Source: Bacteroidales bacterium Bact_22
Lineage (GTDB): Bacteria; Bacteroidota; Bacteroidia; Bacteroidales; F082
Assembly: GCA_001603665.1 (NCBI GenBank)
Contig: LUZN01000002.1
Span: forward strand, 1 to 59,558
Length of the DNA stretch: 59,558 nucleotides
Direction: 5' to 3'
The notes beneath the pieces are model-generated. The model worked only from the letters and a program-made list of their open reading frames with translations. It had not been told where the DNA came from and ran no database searches. How positions within the stretch are numbered: the first letter of the stretch is position 1; each line of letters opens with the position of its first letter. A program made the position numbers and the translations under genes. Shown here one piece after another: positions 1 to 8,400 of the stretch.

Positions 1-8
1 ATATTTCT

Positions 9-32
9 ATTTAAAATTTAAAATTCAAAATT
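9..32. repeat. ATTTAAA heptamer array
   Basis: Three to four near-perfect 7-bp units (ATTTAAA, ATTTAAA, ATTCAAA) in a row. It lies just downstream of the AGCS symporter stop on that gene's strand. The same word recurs near 15151-15194, 22143-22170, 32707-32777 and 40712-40742. Confidence 0.6.
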
Positions 33-48
33 GGTTTAATCCAAAACG

Positions 49-56
49 CAAAGATA
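49..56 (-). promoter_or_regulatory. Candidate -7 box pointing left
   Basis: On the minus strand this reads TATCTTTG, matching the Bacteroidetes TAnnTTTG element. It points toward the left edge of the window, so any gene it serves lies outside. No good -33 TTTG is visible at the right distance, so it may be a chance match. Confidence 0.3.
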
Positions 57-87
57 CTAAAAATATGTTGAATGTTATAATTTTTTA

Positions 88-1680
88 TCAAACATTATCT
101 TCTTTTTCCCAATAATCGGCGTTTTTGATGCCCAGATCTTTAGGGTTGAAACGTGGCTCGACGCCTTGTTTTTTCTGTCGTTCGTAGTCTTTCAAGGCAC
201 GCAGGGCTTTAGGCGAGAGCAGCAATATCGCCACTATGTTGATCCAAGCCATGGCGCCTACGCCGATGTCGCCCACCGTCCATGCCACGCCGCTGCCGGC
301 CATTGAGCCGATAAACACTGCTGTTATGGTACAGGTGCGCAAGATCCAAATCACTATCTTCTCGCCACGGTCGTCGCCGAAATACATGTCGGCTCTCTCA
401 AGTTCTTCGAGGCGTTCGGGATGTTTGCGATACTGCCGGCGTCGCCAGCGGTTGAACAGGTACACGAGGTTGGTCTCGGCATAGTAATAATATGCCATGA
501 TCGTCGTGAAGGCGAAGAAAAACAGGGCTATTGAGACGACCATGTCGCCTGCGCGACGTCCGAGCACCGTTCCCAATGCCGAAGATGTGTAAAACACCCC
601 TGGCTCGCCGGCTGGGGCGTTGGGGTTCTGCTGCAGGTATGTCACCACGGCTTCACCGCCGACCACCGGCTTGACAGTGTCGATGATGTTGTATGTCTTA
701 CAAGCCAGTATTATCAAGGCTGTAGCTGTGCACACCAGCAAGGTGTCGATATACACCGAGAAAGCCTGCACCAGTCCTTGTTTTATTGGATGGCTCACCT
801 TTGCTGCCGCCGCCACAATAGGCGCGGTGCCTTGTCCCGCCTCGTTGCTGTATATTCCGCGTTTCACGCCCCAGGCGATGGTAGTGCCGAGCAGGGCGCC
901 ACCGAACTCGTTGATGCCGACGGCACCGCGCAGCATCTGCATGAAGACGTCAGGCACCACACGGTAGTTGATGACAAGCACCACGATGGCCAGGATGATG
1001 TACAGCAACGCCATGAATGGAGCTACAATCTGCGCCACATTGGCGATACGTTTGACTCCGCCGATGATGACAAGAGCTATCAGCATAGCCACGACGAGGC
1101 CGACCATCCAGGGCTCGACGCCGAATGAGCGGGCACACGACAGCGCTATGCCGTTGCATTGCACAGGAGGCAGCAAGATGCCGCAGGCTACAGCCGCCAG
1201 CACTGCGAAGATACAGCCGAAGACGATGCTGTGCAGTCCGTTTTCGATATAATAGGCCGGACCGCCACGAAACTGTCCGTTATGATTCTCCTTATAAATC
1301 TGGGCAAGAGTGGCTTCAACCAAGGCGCTGCCGGCTCCGAAGAAGGCTATCACCCACATCCACACTATGGCACCCGGACCGCCAAAGCCGATGGCTGTGG
1401 CCACTCCGACGATGTTACCGGTGCCCACACGCCCCGAAAGAGCCATGGCGAAAGCCTGAAACGACGATATTCCTACCTTGTTTTTATTGCCGGTAGTGCC
1501 GAAGAGAAGACGAAACATCTCGCCGAAACGGCGTACCTGCACAAAACGAGTACGCAAAGAGAAATACAGTCCGGCAACGAGACACAATCCCACCAAGGCC
1601 GGGCTCCACACCAAATCATTGACGACGCCGACGGCTTCTGTCAGCCATTCGCCTATGCTATGAAGAGAATCGTTCATCAA
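88..1680 (-). CDS. Sodium:alanine (AGCS family) symporter
   Basis: A 530-residue polytopic inner-membrane protein of the alanine/glycine:cation symporter family, which imports small neutral amino acids with Na+. The family signature region is clear: a stretch reading SGRVGTGNIVGVATAI near residues 83-98, then repeated hydrophobic segments rich in Gly and Ala to about residue 490. Length is normal for the family (450-540). The start MMNDSLHSIGEWL is the first ATG after the promoter, and no SD is visible. A -7 box TACTTTTG lies at 1708-1715 and gives a leader of about 24 nt. The gene is divergent from the flavodoxin gene. Substrate (alanine, glycine or serine) cannot be decided from sequence. 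Confidence 0.93.
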   Translation of the reverse strand: MMNDSLHSIGEWLTEAVGVVNDLVWSPALVGLCLVAGLYFSLRTRFVQVRRFGEMFRLLFGTTGNKNKVGISSFQAFAMALSGRVGTGNIVGVATAIGFGGPGAIVWMWVIAFFGAGSALVEATLAQIYKENHNGQFRGGPAYYIENGLHSIVFGCIFAVLAAVACGILLPPVQCNGIALSCARSFGVEPWMVGLVVAMLIALVIIGGVKRIANVAQIVAPFMALLYIILAIVVLVINYRVVPDVFMQMLRGAVGINEFGGALLGTTIAWGVKRGIYSNEAGQGTAPIVAAAAKVSHPIKQGLVQAFSVYIDTLLVCTATALIILACKTYNIIDTVKPVVGGEAVVTYLQQNPNAPAGEPGVFYTSSALGTVLGRRAGDMVVSIALFFFAFTTIMAYYYYAETNLVYLFNRWRRRQYRKHPERLEELERADMYFGDDRGEKIVIWILRTCTITAVFIGSMAGSGVAWTVGDIGVGAMAWINIVAILLLSPKALRALKDYERQKKQGVEPRFNPKDLGIKNADYWEKEDNV

Positions 1681-1707
1681 AAAACAGTTTTGTTAAAATA
1701 TTAGTCG

Positions 1708-1739
1708 CAAAAGTATGAAAATTTTTGAGGATTTACAAC
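1708..1739 (-). promoter_or_regulatory. Promoter of AGCS symporter gene
   Basis: Minus strand: -33 GTTG (1736-1739), a 20-bp spacer, -7 TACTTTTG (1708-1715). This fits the Bacteroidetes housekeeping consensus. Transcription would start near 1704, some 24 nt before the ATG. Confidence 0.6.
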
Positions 1740-1759
1740 ATTTTTATTTCAAAAATTCA

Positions 1760-1767
1760 TAAATTTG
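1760..1767 (+). promoter_or_regulatory. -7 box of flavodoxin gene
   Basis: TAAATTTG is an exact TAnnTTTG match 30 nt before the ATG at 1798. No TTTG is seen at the -33 position. It faces the AGCS promoter, with 44 bp between the two -7 boxes. Confidence 0.5.
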
Positions 1768-1797
1768 CGGTGTTGAATACTCAAAATGATTGATAAC

Positions 1798-2625
1798 ATG
1801 AAAAGTTTAAAATTAATTCTAGCAGGTATGGCAGCAATGTTTTTAGCCGTTTCGTGCGGCGGTAAGAAGGCACAGAAAGTGCTGGTGCTTTATTATACAC
1901 AGACTGGCAACACTAAGTTGGTGGCCGAGCAGATTTCCGGAAAGATGCAAGCCGACATAGAAGAGATTGTGGCTGTGAATCCTTACGACGGCGACTTTAC
2001 TGAGACTATCGAGAGATGTCTGAAAGAACGCGAAGAGGGCGTGATTCCTGAGATTCAGCCTTTGAAAGCCGATTTGTCGAAGTATGACGTGATATTCATC
2101 GGTTATCCAGTGTGGTTTGGCACCTACGCGCCGCCCGTCATCAAATTTTTGCAGGATTATGACTTGAGCGGCAAGGAAGTGGTCCCATTCTGCACCTTTG
2201 GCAGCGGCGGCCTTGAGTCGAGCATGGCTGACATGAAGCTGGCGCAATCTAATGCCAAGATAGACTGCGGATTCGGCATACGGGCGGCGCGTTTGGATAA
2301 GGTTGGTGAAGAAGTCGGCATCTTCCTGAAAGAAAACGACTTCATCGAAGGAAAATACATCAAGTTGGATGCTTTCTCAGAGCAGCATGAGGTCACAGAA
2401 GAAGAGAATGCCATCTTTGAGGCGGCCACCGGCGATTATCCGATGTTGCACGCCAAAGCCAAGACAGTGGCAACGCGCGCCATTCATAATGGTACGGAGT
2501 ATTGTTTCATCGCTGTCGACATCCCACGCGTGCAAAGAGACGACATGCCTCCAGCGGGTGAGATACAAGTCTACGTAAACGTAGTCGGCGACGAAGCCCC
2601 GGTGTTTACAAGGGTTGTGAGATAA
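1798..2625 (+). CDS. Exported flavodoxin-family lipoprotein
   Basis: A 275-residue protein with a lipoprotein signal (MKSLKLILAGMAAMFLAVSC, lipobox AVSC) followed by a flavodoxin-like fold. The FMN phosphate loop is YYTQTGNTK, and there is a typical GYPVWFGTYAPPV aromatic loop near residue 108. After the flavodoxin domain (to about residue 190) comes an extra C-terminal beta-rich domain I do not recognise. The start at 1798 is preferred over the ATG 12 nt upstream because it begins the signal peptide cleanly. Flavodoxins are normally cytoplasmic electron carriers, so export as a lipoprotein is unusual. The redox partner is unknown. It converges on 2630-3049 with a 4-nt gap. Confidence 0.85.
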   Translation: MKSLKLILAGMAAMFLAVSCGGKKAQKVLVLYYTQTGNTKLVAEQISGKMQADIEEIVAVNPYDGDFTETIERCLKEREEGVIPEIQPLKADLSKYDVIFIGYPVWFGTYAPPVIKFLQDYDLSGKEVVPFCTFGSGGLESSMADMKLAQSNAKIDCGFGIRAARLDKVGEEVGIFLKENDFIEGKYIKLDAFSEQHEVTEEENAIFEAATGDYPMLHAKAKTVATRAIHNGTEYCFIAVDIPRVQRDDMPPAGEIQVYVNVVGDEAPVFTRVVR

Positions 2626-2629
2626 TTTA

Positions 2630-3049
2630 TTATATCTTGGTGAAGCGGAACGTCATGAGTTCGATCATGTCGCCGACTTCCTCGATTTCATGCCATGGTG
2701 AGACTTTCTCGCCAAGCACTTCGCCTTCTTCCTGGGTGTCGAAGTAGGCTTTGCCGTCTTCGGTCTTCCAGTCGTAGCACTCGGCATACATCATGCCGTC
2801 TTTGAGCTGTATCTCGCCTGATTTCACAGCCTCGTCGATCTCTTCTTGCGACACGCCTTCCGGAATTGGCACTAACATGAGAATCTTGTTGTCGGTGAAC
2901 TCCATTATGGTTTTCGCCGCATGGACGTAATCAGGGTCAATATCTGGTTTTGCAAGGAAATCCTCAACTTTAAGCCATTCAAAATCTTCTTTTTTGTCGT
3001 TATACCACAACATTTCGGCGACACGCCATTTTCCGATAAAATCTCTCAT
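2630..3049 (-). CDS. Small acidic hypothetical protein
   Basis: A 139-residue acidic protein, predicted cytoplasmic, with no signal peptide. I do not recognise a domain. The opening DFIGKWRVAEM and the alternating pattern (FDTQEEGEV, later MIELMTFRFTKI) resemble lipocalin-like or DUF4488-like beta-barrels that begin with a GxW motif, but this is a guess. It lies 27 nt downstream of the esterase gene on the same strand and has no promoter of its own, so the two are probably cotranscribed. Confidence 0.75.
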   Translation of the reverse strand: MRDFIGKWRVAEMLWYNDKKEDFEWLKVEDFLAKPDIDPDYVHAAKTIMEFTDNKILMLVPIPEGVSQEEIDEAVKSGEIQLKDGMMYAECYDWKTEDGKAYFDTQEEGEVLGEKVSPWHEIEEVGDMIELMTFRFTKI

Positions 3050-3076
3050 TATGATGATTGTTTAGTTTATTAAAAA

Positions 3077-4159
3077 TTATTCTAAAACGATTTTTTCTGT
3101 TAATCCGTTGGCTTTTACAAAATAAACACCGCTTTGGGTGCCTTTCAGGTCTATAAACACGACACAAGAATCCGTCTGCTGTTGTAATATTGTACGGCCT
3201 TGAATGTCAATAACTTCTACGGTAGTAGGGGAGCTTAATTCGATCTTTATCTGACCGTTGGTGGGATTGGGATACACCTTCAACTCACCTGTGGTCGGGT
3301 TGTTGACGTTGTTTACCGCGTTTTTACCCGTAAAGAAATCGTGAATATAATCGATATAGCTTATATCATATTGATTTGCATTGCGATACCAGCTGTGGGT
3401 GCCGCCGATGACCTTCAAAAAACGAAGCTCTTTGGTGCCGGGATAGACGTATTGCACAAACCTCAGGCCGTCGTTATGAGTGTCGGGCAATGAGTCGATA
3501 ATCGGCTCGTTGGTGCAGCCGTTGGCGTTTCTCCAGTAGTTGAGGATTGCGTCGACACCCAGTCCGAGGTTGGAACCGAAATACTGCGAGTAGCCGTTGT
3601 CGCCTACGACATTATCACTGGTTCCGTGGATATGCAGCAACCTCACCGGTGCCACTGGAGTTTGGTTTGCCATGGCGTAGGTTATCAGTCCGCTGACAGG
3701 CGCGGCAGCATTGATGCGGTCGCCGTGTTCGATGGCCATTCGGTGCGACATGAAACCGCCCATCGAGAAGCCGGTGAAGAACACACTGTCTTGATTTATC
3801 GGATATTGTACGGCCAGACTGTCGAGGAGAGCCATCAGAAAGCCAGAATCGTCGATTGTGCTGTTCATGAGGGCGGCGTTCCACATGGTTCCGTTGCCTT
3901 CGTTGATGGCTTGTGGTATGACGACCATCCAGTTGAAACGGTTTGCAACCTGCTGGAAATTATGCTCGCTGTTGACATGGTTGATGTTGTCGCCTAAACC
4001 ATGAAGGAAGAACAAAACCGGCAGCGATTCGTAGTTTTCAGGTGTTTTTACGAGATATTGCCTCTGCATGCCTTGCCATTCGATGGTTTGAATCTGCGCG
4101 AAGCATAGGTTACCGGTTAATAAGAAAAGGATGATTGGTAATAATTTGCAAATTTTCAT
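3077..4159 (-). CDS. Secreted PHB-depolymerase-like esterase with T9SS signal
   Basis: A 360-residue secreted alpha/beta-hydrolase. It has a signal peptide (about residues 1-21, ending CFAQ), an LpqC/polyhydroxybutyrate depolymerase-type catalytic domain with the nucleophile elbow GFSMGG (Ser132) and oxyanion region FFLHGLGD. An MWNAALMNSTIDD segment is consistent with the esterase lid. The last 75 residues are a type A T9SS sorting domain (LKVYPNPTNGQIKIEL and a GVYFVKANG-type ending), so the protein should be exported across the outer membrane. Homologues include feruloyl and acetyl-xylan esterases of CE1. The actual ester substrate is not deducible. A -7 box TATATTTG sits 25 nt upstream. 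Confidence 0.88.
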   Translation of the reverse strand: MKICKLLPIILFLLTGNLCFAQIQTIEWQGMQRQYLVKTPENYESLPVLFFLHGLGDNINHVNSEHNFQQVANRFNWMVVIPQAINEGNGTMWNAALMNSTIDDSGFLMALLDSLAVQYPINQDSVFFTGFSMGGFMSHRMAIEHGDRINAAAPVSGLITYAMANQTPVAPVRLLHIHGTSDNVVGDNGYSQYFGSNLGLGVDAILNYWRNANGCTNEPIIDSLPDTHNDGLRFVQYVYPGTKELRFLKVIGGTHSWYRNANQYDISYIDYIHDFFTGKNAVNNVNNPTTGELKVYPNPTNGQIKIELSSPTTVEVIDIQGRTILQQQTDSCVVFIDLKGTQSGVYFVKANGLTEKIVLE

Positions 4160-4183
4160 GATCGATCAAGTTAATTTATTCTG

Positions 4184-4191
4184 CAAATATA
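4184..4191 (-). promoter_or_regulatory. -7 box of esterase gene
   Basis: Minus-strand TATATTTG (exact TAnnTTTG), predicted start near 4180 and a 21-nt leader. No clear -33 element. It is separated by 21 bp from the opposing -7 box at 4213. Confidence 0.5.
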
Positions 4192-4212
4192 CAAATTTTT
4201 GGATGTTTTTCA

Positions 4213-4220
4213 TAAATTTG
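4213..4220 (+). promoter_or_regulatory. -7 box of DUF1905-ogt-dikinase operon
   Basis: TAAATTTG (exact TAnnTTTG) 19 nt before the ATG at 4240, giving a leader of about 16 nt. No consensus -33 TTTG at 19-21 bp. Confidence 0.55.
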
Positions 4221-4239
4221 CAGAAATTATCGTTGATAT

Positions 4240-4503
4240 ATGAGCAAAATGTTTGAATTTGATGCGATTATCATCCAAAATGAGGATATGGATGCCGCAT
4301 ACGTCGAGGTGCCATTTAACATCAAGGAAATATTTGATAAAGGCCGTTTGGCGGTTCATGCAACATTTGATGGCGAGCCTTATGACGGACAAATCGTGAA
4401 AATGGGAACACCTTGTTTTATTATAGGGATTCGGAAAGATATTCGAAAAAAGATAGGGAAGACGTTTGGCGATGTGGTTCATGTGACCTTTGAGGAACGA
4501 TAA
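4240..4503 (+). CDS. DUF1905 domain protein
   Basis: An 87-residue protein that is essentially one DUF1905 domain. The pattern matches the family: [12 protein letters not shown], then [17 protein letters not shown], then [28 protein letters not shown]1905 is a small beta-barrel, often fused to a YdeI/OmdA-like domain; its function is not established. It is the first gene of an operon. Its TAA is followed directly by the ATG of ogt, implying translational coupling. Confidence 0.88.
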   Translation: MSKMFEFDAIIIQNEDMDAAYVEVPFNIKEIFDKGRLAVHATFDGEPYDGQIVKMGTPCFIIGIRKDIRKKIGKTFGDVVHVTFEER

Positions 4504-5034
4504 ATGAAAAACAGGAATATTATAAATATCGTGCGCTATCTTTTTCCATGCGGGGAAATGATTTTGGGCTCGTTTGAAGGGAAACTGTGCCTTTGCGATT
4601 GGGCTGATGGTAAGCGGCGTGCTTCAGTTGACCAGCGTTTGCAAAGAATCTTGAATGCCAACTTTGTTGAGGGCTCTTCGGATGTTATAGAAAGGGCTAG
4701 CCAACAGCTAAACGAATATTTTTTGAATCAACGTCGTAATTTCGATATTCCTTTATTATTTGTCGGGACTGATTTTCAAAAGAAAGTTTGGAACGAATTA
4801 TTGAAAATCCCGTACGGGAAGACCATTTCGTATGGTGAACTGGCTCAACGAATTGGCAAGCCGAATTCAGTCCGTGCTGTCGCTAATACCAACGCAGTCA
4901 ATGCAATAAGCATCATAGCACCATGTCATCGCGTCATCGGCAGCGATGGCACTTTGACTGGCTACGGTGGAGGTTTGGAAAGGAAAAGATATTTATTGAA
5001 TATGGAGAAAAAACATTATCTTTGCAAAAAATAA
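4504..5034 (+). CDS. ogt: Methylated-DNA--[protein]-cysteine S-methyltransferase
   Basis: A 176-residue suicide repair protein that moves the methyl group from O6-methylguanine (or O4-methylthymine) to its own cysteine. The PCHRVIG active-site motif is present with acceptor Cys141, preceded by the helix-turn-helix region TISYGELAQRIGKPNSVRAV. The N-terminal 85 residues form the usual ribonuclease-like domain. Length fits Ogt/MGMT and there is no Ada regulatory domain. The ATG directly follows the DUF1905 stop. The C_GCAxxG_C_C gene follows after 4 nt. Confidence 0.95.
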   Translation: MKNRNIINIVRYLFPCGEMILGSFEGKLCLCDWADGKRRASVDQRLQRILNANFVEGSSDVIERASQQLNEYFLNQRRNFDIPLLFVGTDFQKKVWNELLKIPYGKTISYGELAQRIGKPNSVRAVANTNAVNAISIIAPCHRVIGSDGTLTGYGGGLERKRYLLNMEKKHYLCKK

Positions 5035-5038
5035 AATC

Positions 5039-5422
5039 ATGAAATCAAGAATTTCGGAAGCAGTGGAGAAGAAAAACTGCGGCTATAACTGCGCGCAGGC
5101 TTTGCTTTGCACGTATTGCGACCTCGCTGGTCTTGACGAAGAGACGGCAAGAAACCTCGGTAGCGCGTTCGGCCTCGGAATGGGTAACATGGAAGGCACT
5201 TGCGGAGCTATCACAGGCGCTGGAATGGTGCTGAGTCTGGCGTCCGACGACAGAGTGAAGTCTATCCGTGGCATGAAACAGATTATGAATAAGTTTCAGC
5301 TTCGAAACGGTGCCACGCAATGTAAGATGCTGAAAGGCGTCGGTACTGGCAGGGTGCTTCGCGAATGCTCCGACTGCGTGGCCGATGCCGCCGAATTTCT
5401 TGAAGAGGAGTTGGAAAAATAG
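5039..5422 (+). CDS. C_GCAxxG_C_C family protein
   Basis: A 127-residue cysteine-rich protein of the C_GCAxxG_C_C family (TIGR01909 type). The conserved pattern is seen: CGYNCAQALLC near residues 14-24, GTCGAITGAGMVLSL near 54-68, and a C-terminal pair in ECSDCVADAA. Members are small, presumably redox or metal binding, and common in anaerobes; the function is unknown. It sits 4 nt after ogt and 6 nt before the dikinase gene, so the four genes look like one transcription unit. Confidence 0.85.
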   Translation: MKSRISEAVEKKNCGYNCAQALLCTYCDLAGLDEETARNLGSAFGLGMGNMEGTCGAITGAGMVLSLASDDRVKSIRGMKQIMNKFQLRNGATQCKMLKGVGTGRVLRECSDCVADAAEFLEEELEK

Positions 5423-5428
5423 TTTATC

Positions 5429-8400
5429 ATGAGCGAGACATTCAAATCACAGGCGCTGGAGGCAAATTTGGCGCAGACTCGATACAAAGACATCTTCATT
5501 CCTGAAGAGCATCAGGCGTTTATTGCATTGAGCGCCAATTACTTCGGCATAAATAAGCGCGCTAAGGAGTGTGTCACAGAATACCATCATCCGCTGTCGA
5601 ACCACACCTTTGTGACTGAGGAACTGCGTAAGATTTTGATGGACGATTTCTGGTTTTATACCCGCGATGATGTTCCGGCCGACACGCTGAAGCTGCCTCT
5701 CGAGATGATGCGAAGTCTTCTGAAACCTGAAGTGGCGCTGAAATTGCGGCTTAATGTCGTTGTCACTTTGCTGGAATTCGCAGGTCAGGTTTACACCAAA
5801 TCACCAAAGCATTCCAATCTTATTGAATTGACATTCAATATCTTAGAAGATAAATTTGAATCGAATAAAGATTGTTATATTCTCGCAACGAAACATGCAG
5901 AGCGTTATCTGGATTGTGTAGCAAAAGATGAGAAATTCAGCAATTCGGCTTGCAGTCTGTTGAGAATGATGCTTCAGGAGAATTATCGTTATTGGCAGTC
6001 GACATCGGAGGTTGAAAAATGGGTTTCGGATAACGAAAAACTGCTTTCCGATGAGGAAAAAATAGTGATTATTGATGAGGTTGGAAAGCCGTATTTCGAT
6101 GATTTGAATAAAAATTTAAAGGCGGCCAAGACTTGGGACGTCCTTGCGGAAATGCCTCATTTTGAACAGGTTGCGAAGCGTTTTACCGAGTCGGAAAAGC
6201 TGTTCGGACACTTCATCACTAAGTTCCATTATGTGTTTTATCTGCTGCATCTTCCAGGGATGGAAAACCAGCGCGAGCGTCTGATTTGGAACATGGACCG
6301 CATGATGCGCGACGCCATCGATGAGATGCCGCAGGATGAGCTGATTCCGTTTATCGACACGATCTTCAGTCTGGCCAAGGAATTACGTAAGAATTACACC
6401 TCGGCGGTGCTCGATTTCCAGCTTACATTGGGTAAGAAAATCATCGACATCGACACTACCGAGATGAAGGAGATCGTCAATCATTTTGAGAAACGGTTGA
6501 TTGAATTCGGCTTCGTCACGCCAGGCAATGTGTTTGTAAATGAAGACTGGCAACTGTCAGTAAATACTGACCATATCAAGAATATTCGGGTGTGGCTTGA
6601 GCTCATCGAATACTCAAAGACACCTCTCGACAAGCTGCTTTCCTCGTTGATTGTCAACCTGAAACTCGGCGGCATCTTTATTAGCGATACCGACCTTTTC
6701 CAGAGGGAGATTACCAAGATTTTGAATTCCAACATCTCGCCTTATTATAAAAAGGTGAAACAGCTCTCGCGAATCTTCCCAGTGTATTTCAACGAGATAG
6801 GAGCGGAGGGCGAGATTCGTAACGTCACTACCAATATGGATGAGATCTCGCTTCGTCAGGATAAGCTGGTGCATTTCTTGAGGAAACAGGTTCACACCGA
6901 GAGCAACAACACTCTTATCGACTTGACTTTCAAGGTGTTCCAGTTCTGGAGCGACGGCAATCTCGACGATTTGAAGCCGATTTTGCCGAACAACGTGTTC
7001 GAGTCGATTGACATGGAGAGTCAATATTTCGTTCACGTCCATAACCTTGTGCAGACGATGTGCGAGATATCGTGTCTGAATCCCGAGGATATTCTGATGC
7101 TTTCGCGCGACGACTATGAAAATCTCATCAAAAAAGCAGCCGATAAGATAAGTCTCGATGAAGAGTCATATAAGCGTGAGCATCTGCGTTTGATGGATAT
7201 CCGCGACTTGTATGCTTATCTCCGTGAGAAATATAGCTTCGAAAGTGTCAATATTTTCGCGTATTTGCGCAATTTCCCGTTCATTCCCGACAAGGATATC
7301 GACGATTTCGAAAAGGTTTATAAGGAAAAGAATTTCGGCAAGTCGCTGAGCATGATTTACGCCTTCATGAACAAGCTGAAGGAGATAATTTTCAATCCGG
7401 AAGTCAGCGAGGGCTGGGAAAATATCTATCACAAACGTCATATCGCCATCGGAATCCCGTCGATGTACGGCACCTATCGTGAGAACAAATTCGAGGCAAT
7501 GGGCTTGACGTTCAGACTCGAACGTGTGGCGACGCAGCTCATGGAGCAGGTGGTGCAGAGCATCAACCTCGAGTACATCTCTGAGCGGACGCTGAATCAG
7601 ATTTACATCATTTTGCGTTATTTCCGCGACGGTCTGGCACTCGACGGCATCACCAACCAGAGTTTCAACTCGAAACTCGACATGCTGAGGTATTCGTTGA
7701 CCTCGCGAAGCTTCTCGTTTGGCCAGTATATCAACATCTTCCAGTTCATTGCGGAAGACGTCAGACGTATAATTATCAAGTACTTCCTGAAGTCGTACGA
7801 ATACCCGCTGAAGGTCGTCATTCCGCAGCTTTTCGACCCAGAAAACAAGCTCAGCGAGCGCGACATGGTGGCTCTTATCAGTAAGAAATCGGAGGAGTTC
7901 CATCGTGACATGCTCTCCGACGCTTTCCTGATGCAGCCGTTGGATAACTTCATCGGCCGAATCCTTAATTCCTTGAGGACTATGGAGGCCACGCTCGACC
8001 ACAAGCTCATCAGCGACATCATGACATACAACTCCGACATGCTGATAAGTCCGTTCTGGCGTTCGACGCCGAAGATCGACAACCAGGTGTTTATCGGCAA
8101 TAAGGCAAACAACCTGAAGACCTTGTATTTGAAGGGAATGCCGGTGCCTCCGGGCTTTGTCATCACCACCGAGGCTTTCCGTCGTAACGAGACTATCAAC
8201 GCTATCCCGGAGCTGCAGAACGAGATTCACGGGATGATCAAGAAATACATCGCCGAGCTGGAGCAGATCTCGGGCCGTAAGTTCAACAACCCGGAGGCAC
8301 CGCTGCTGGTCTCTGTGCGCTCGGGAACGGCTATCTCGATGCCGGGAGCCATGGATACGTTCCTCAATGTAGGCTTGAACGACGAGCTCGTCGAAAAAGT

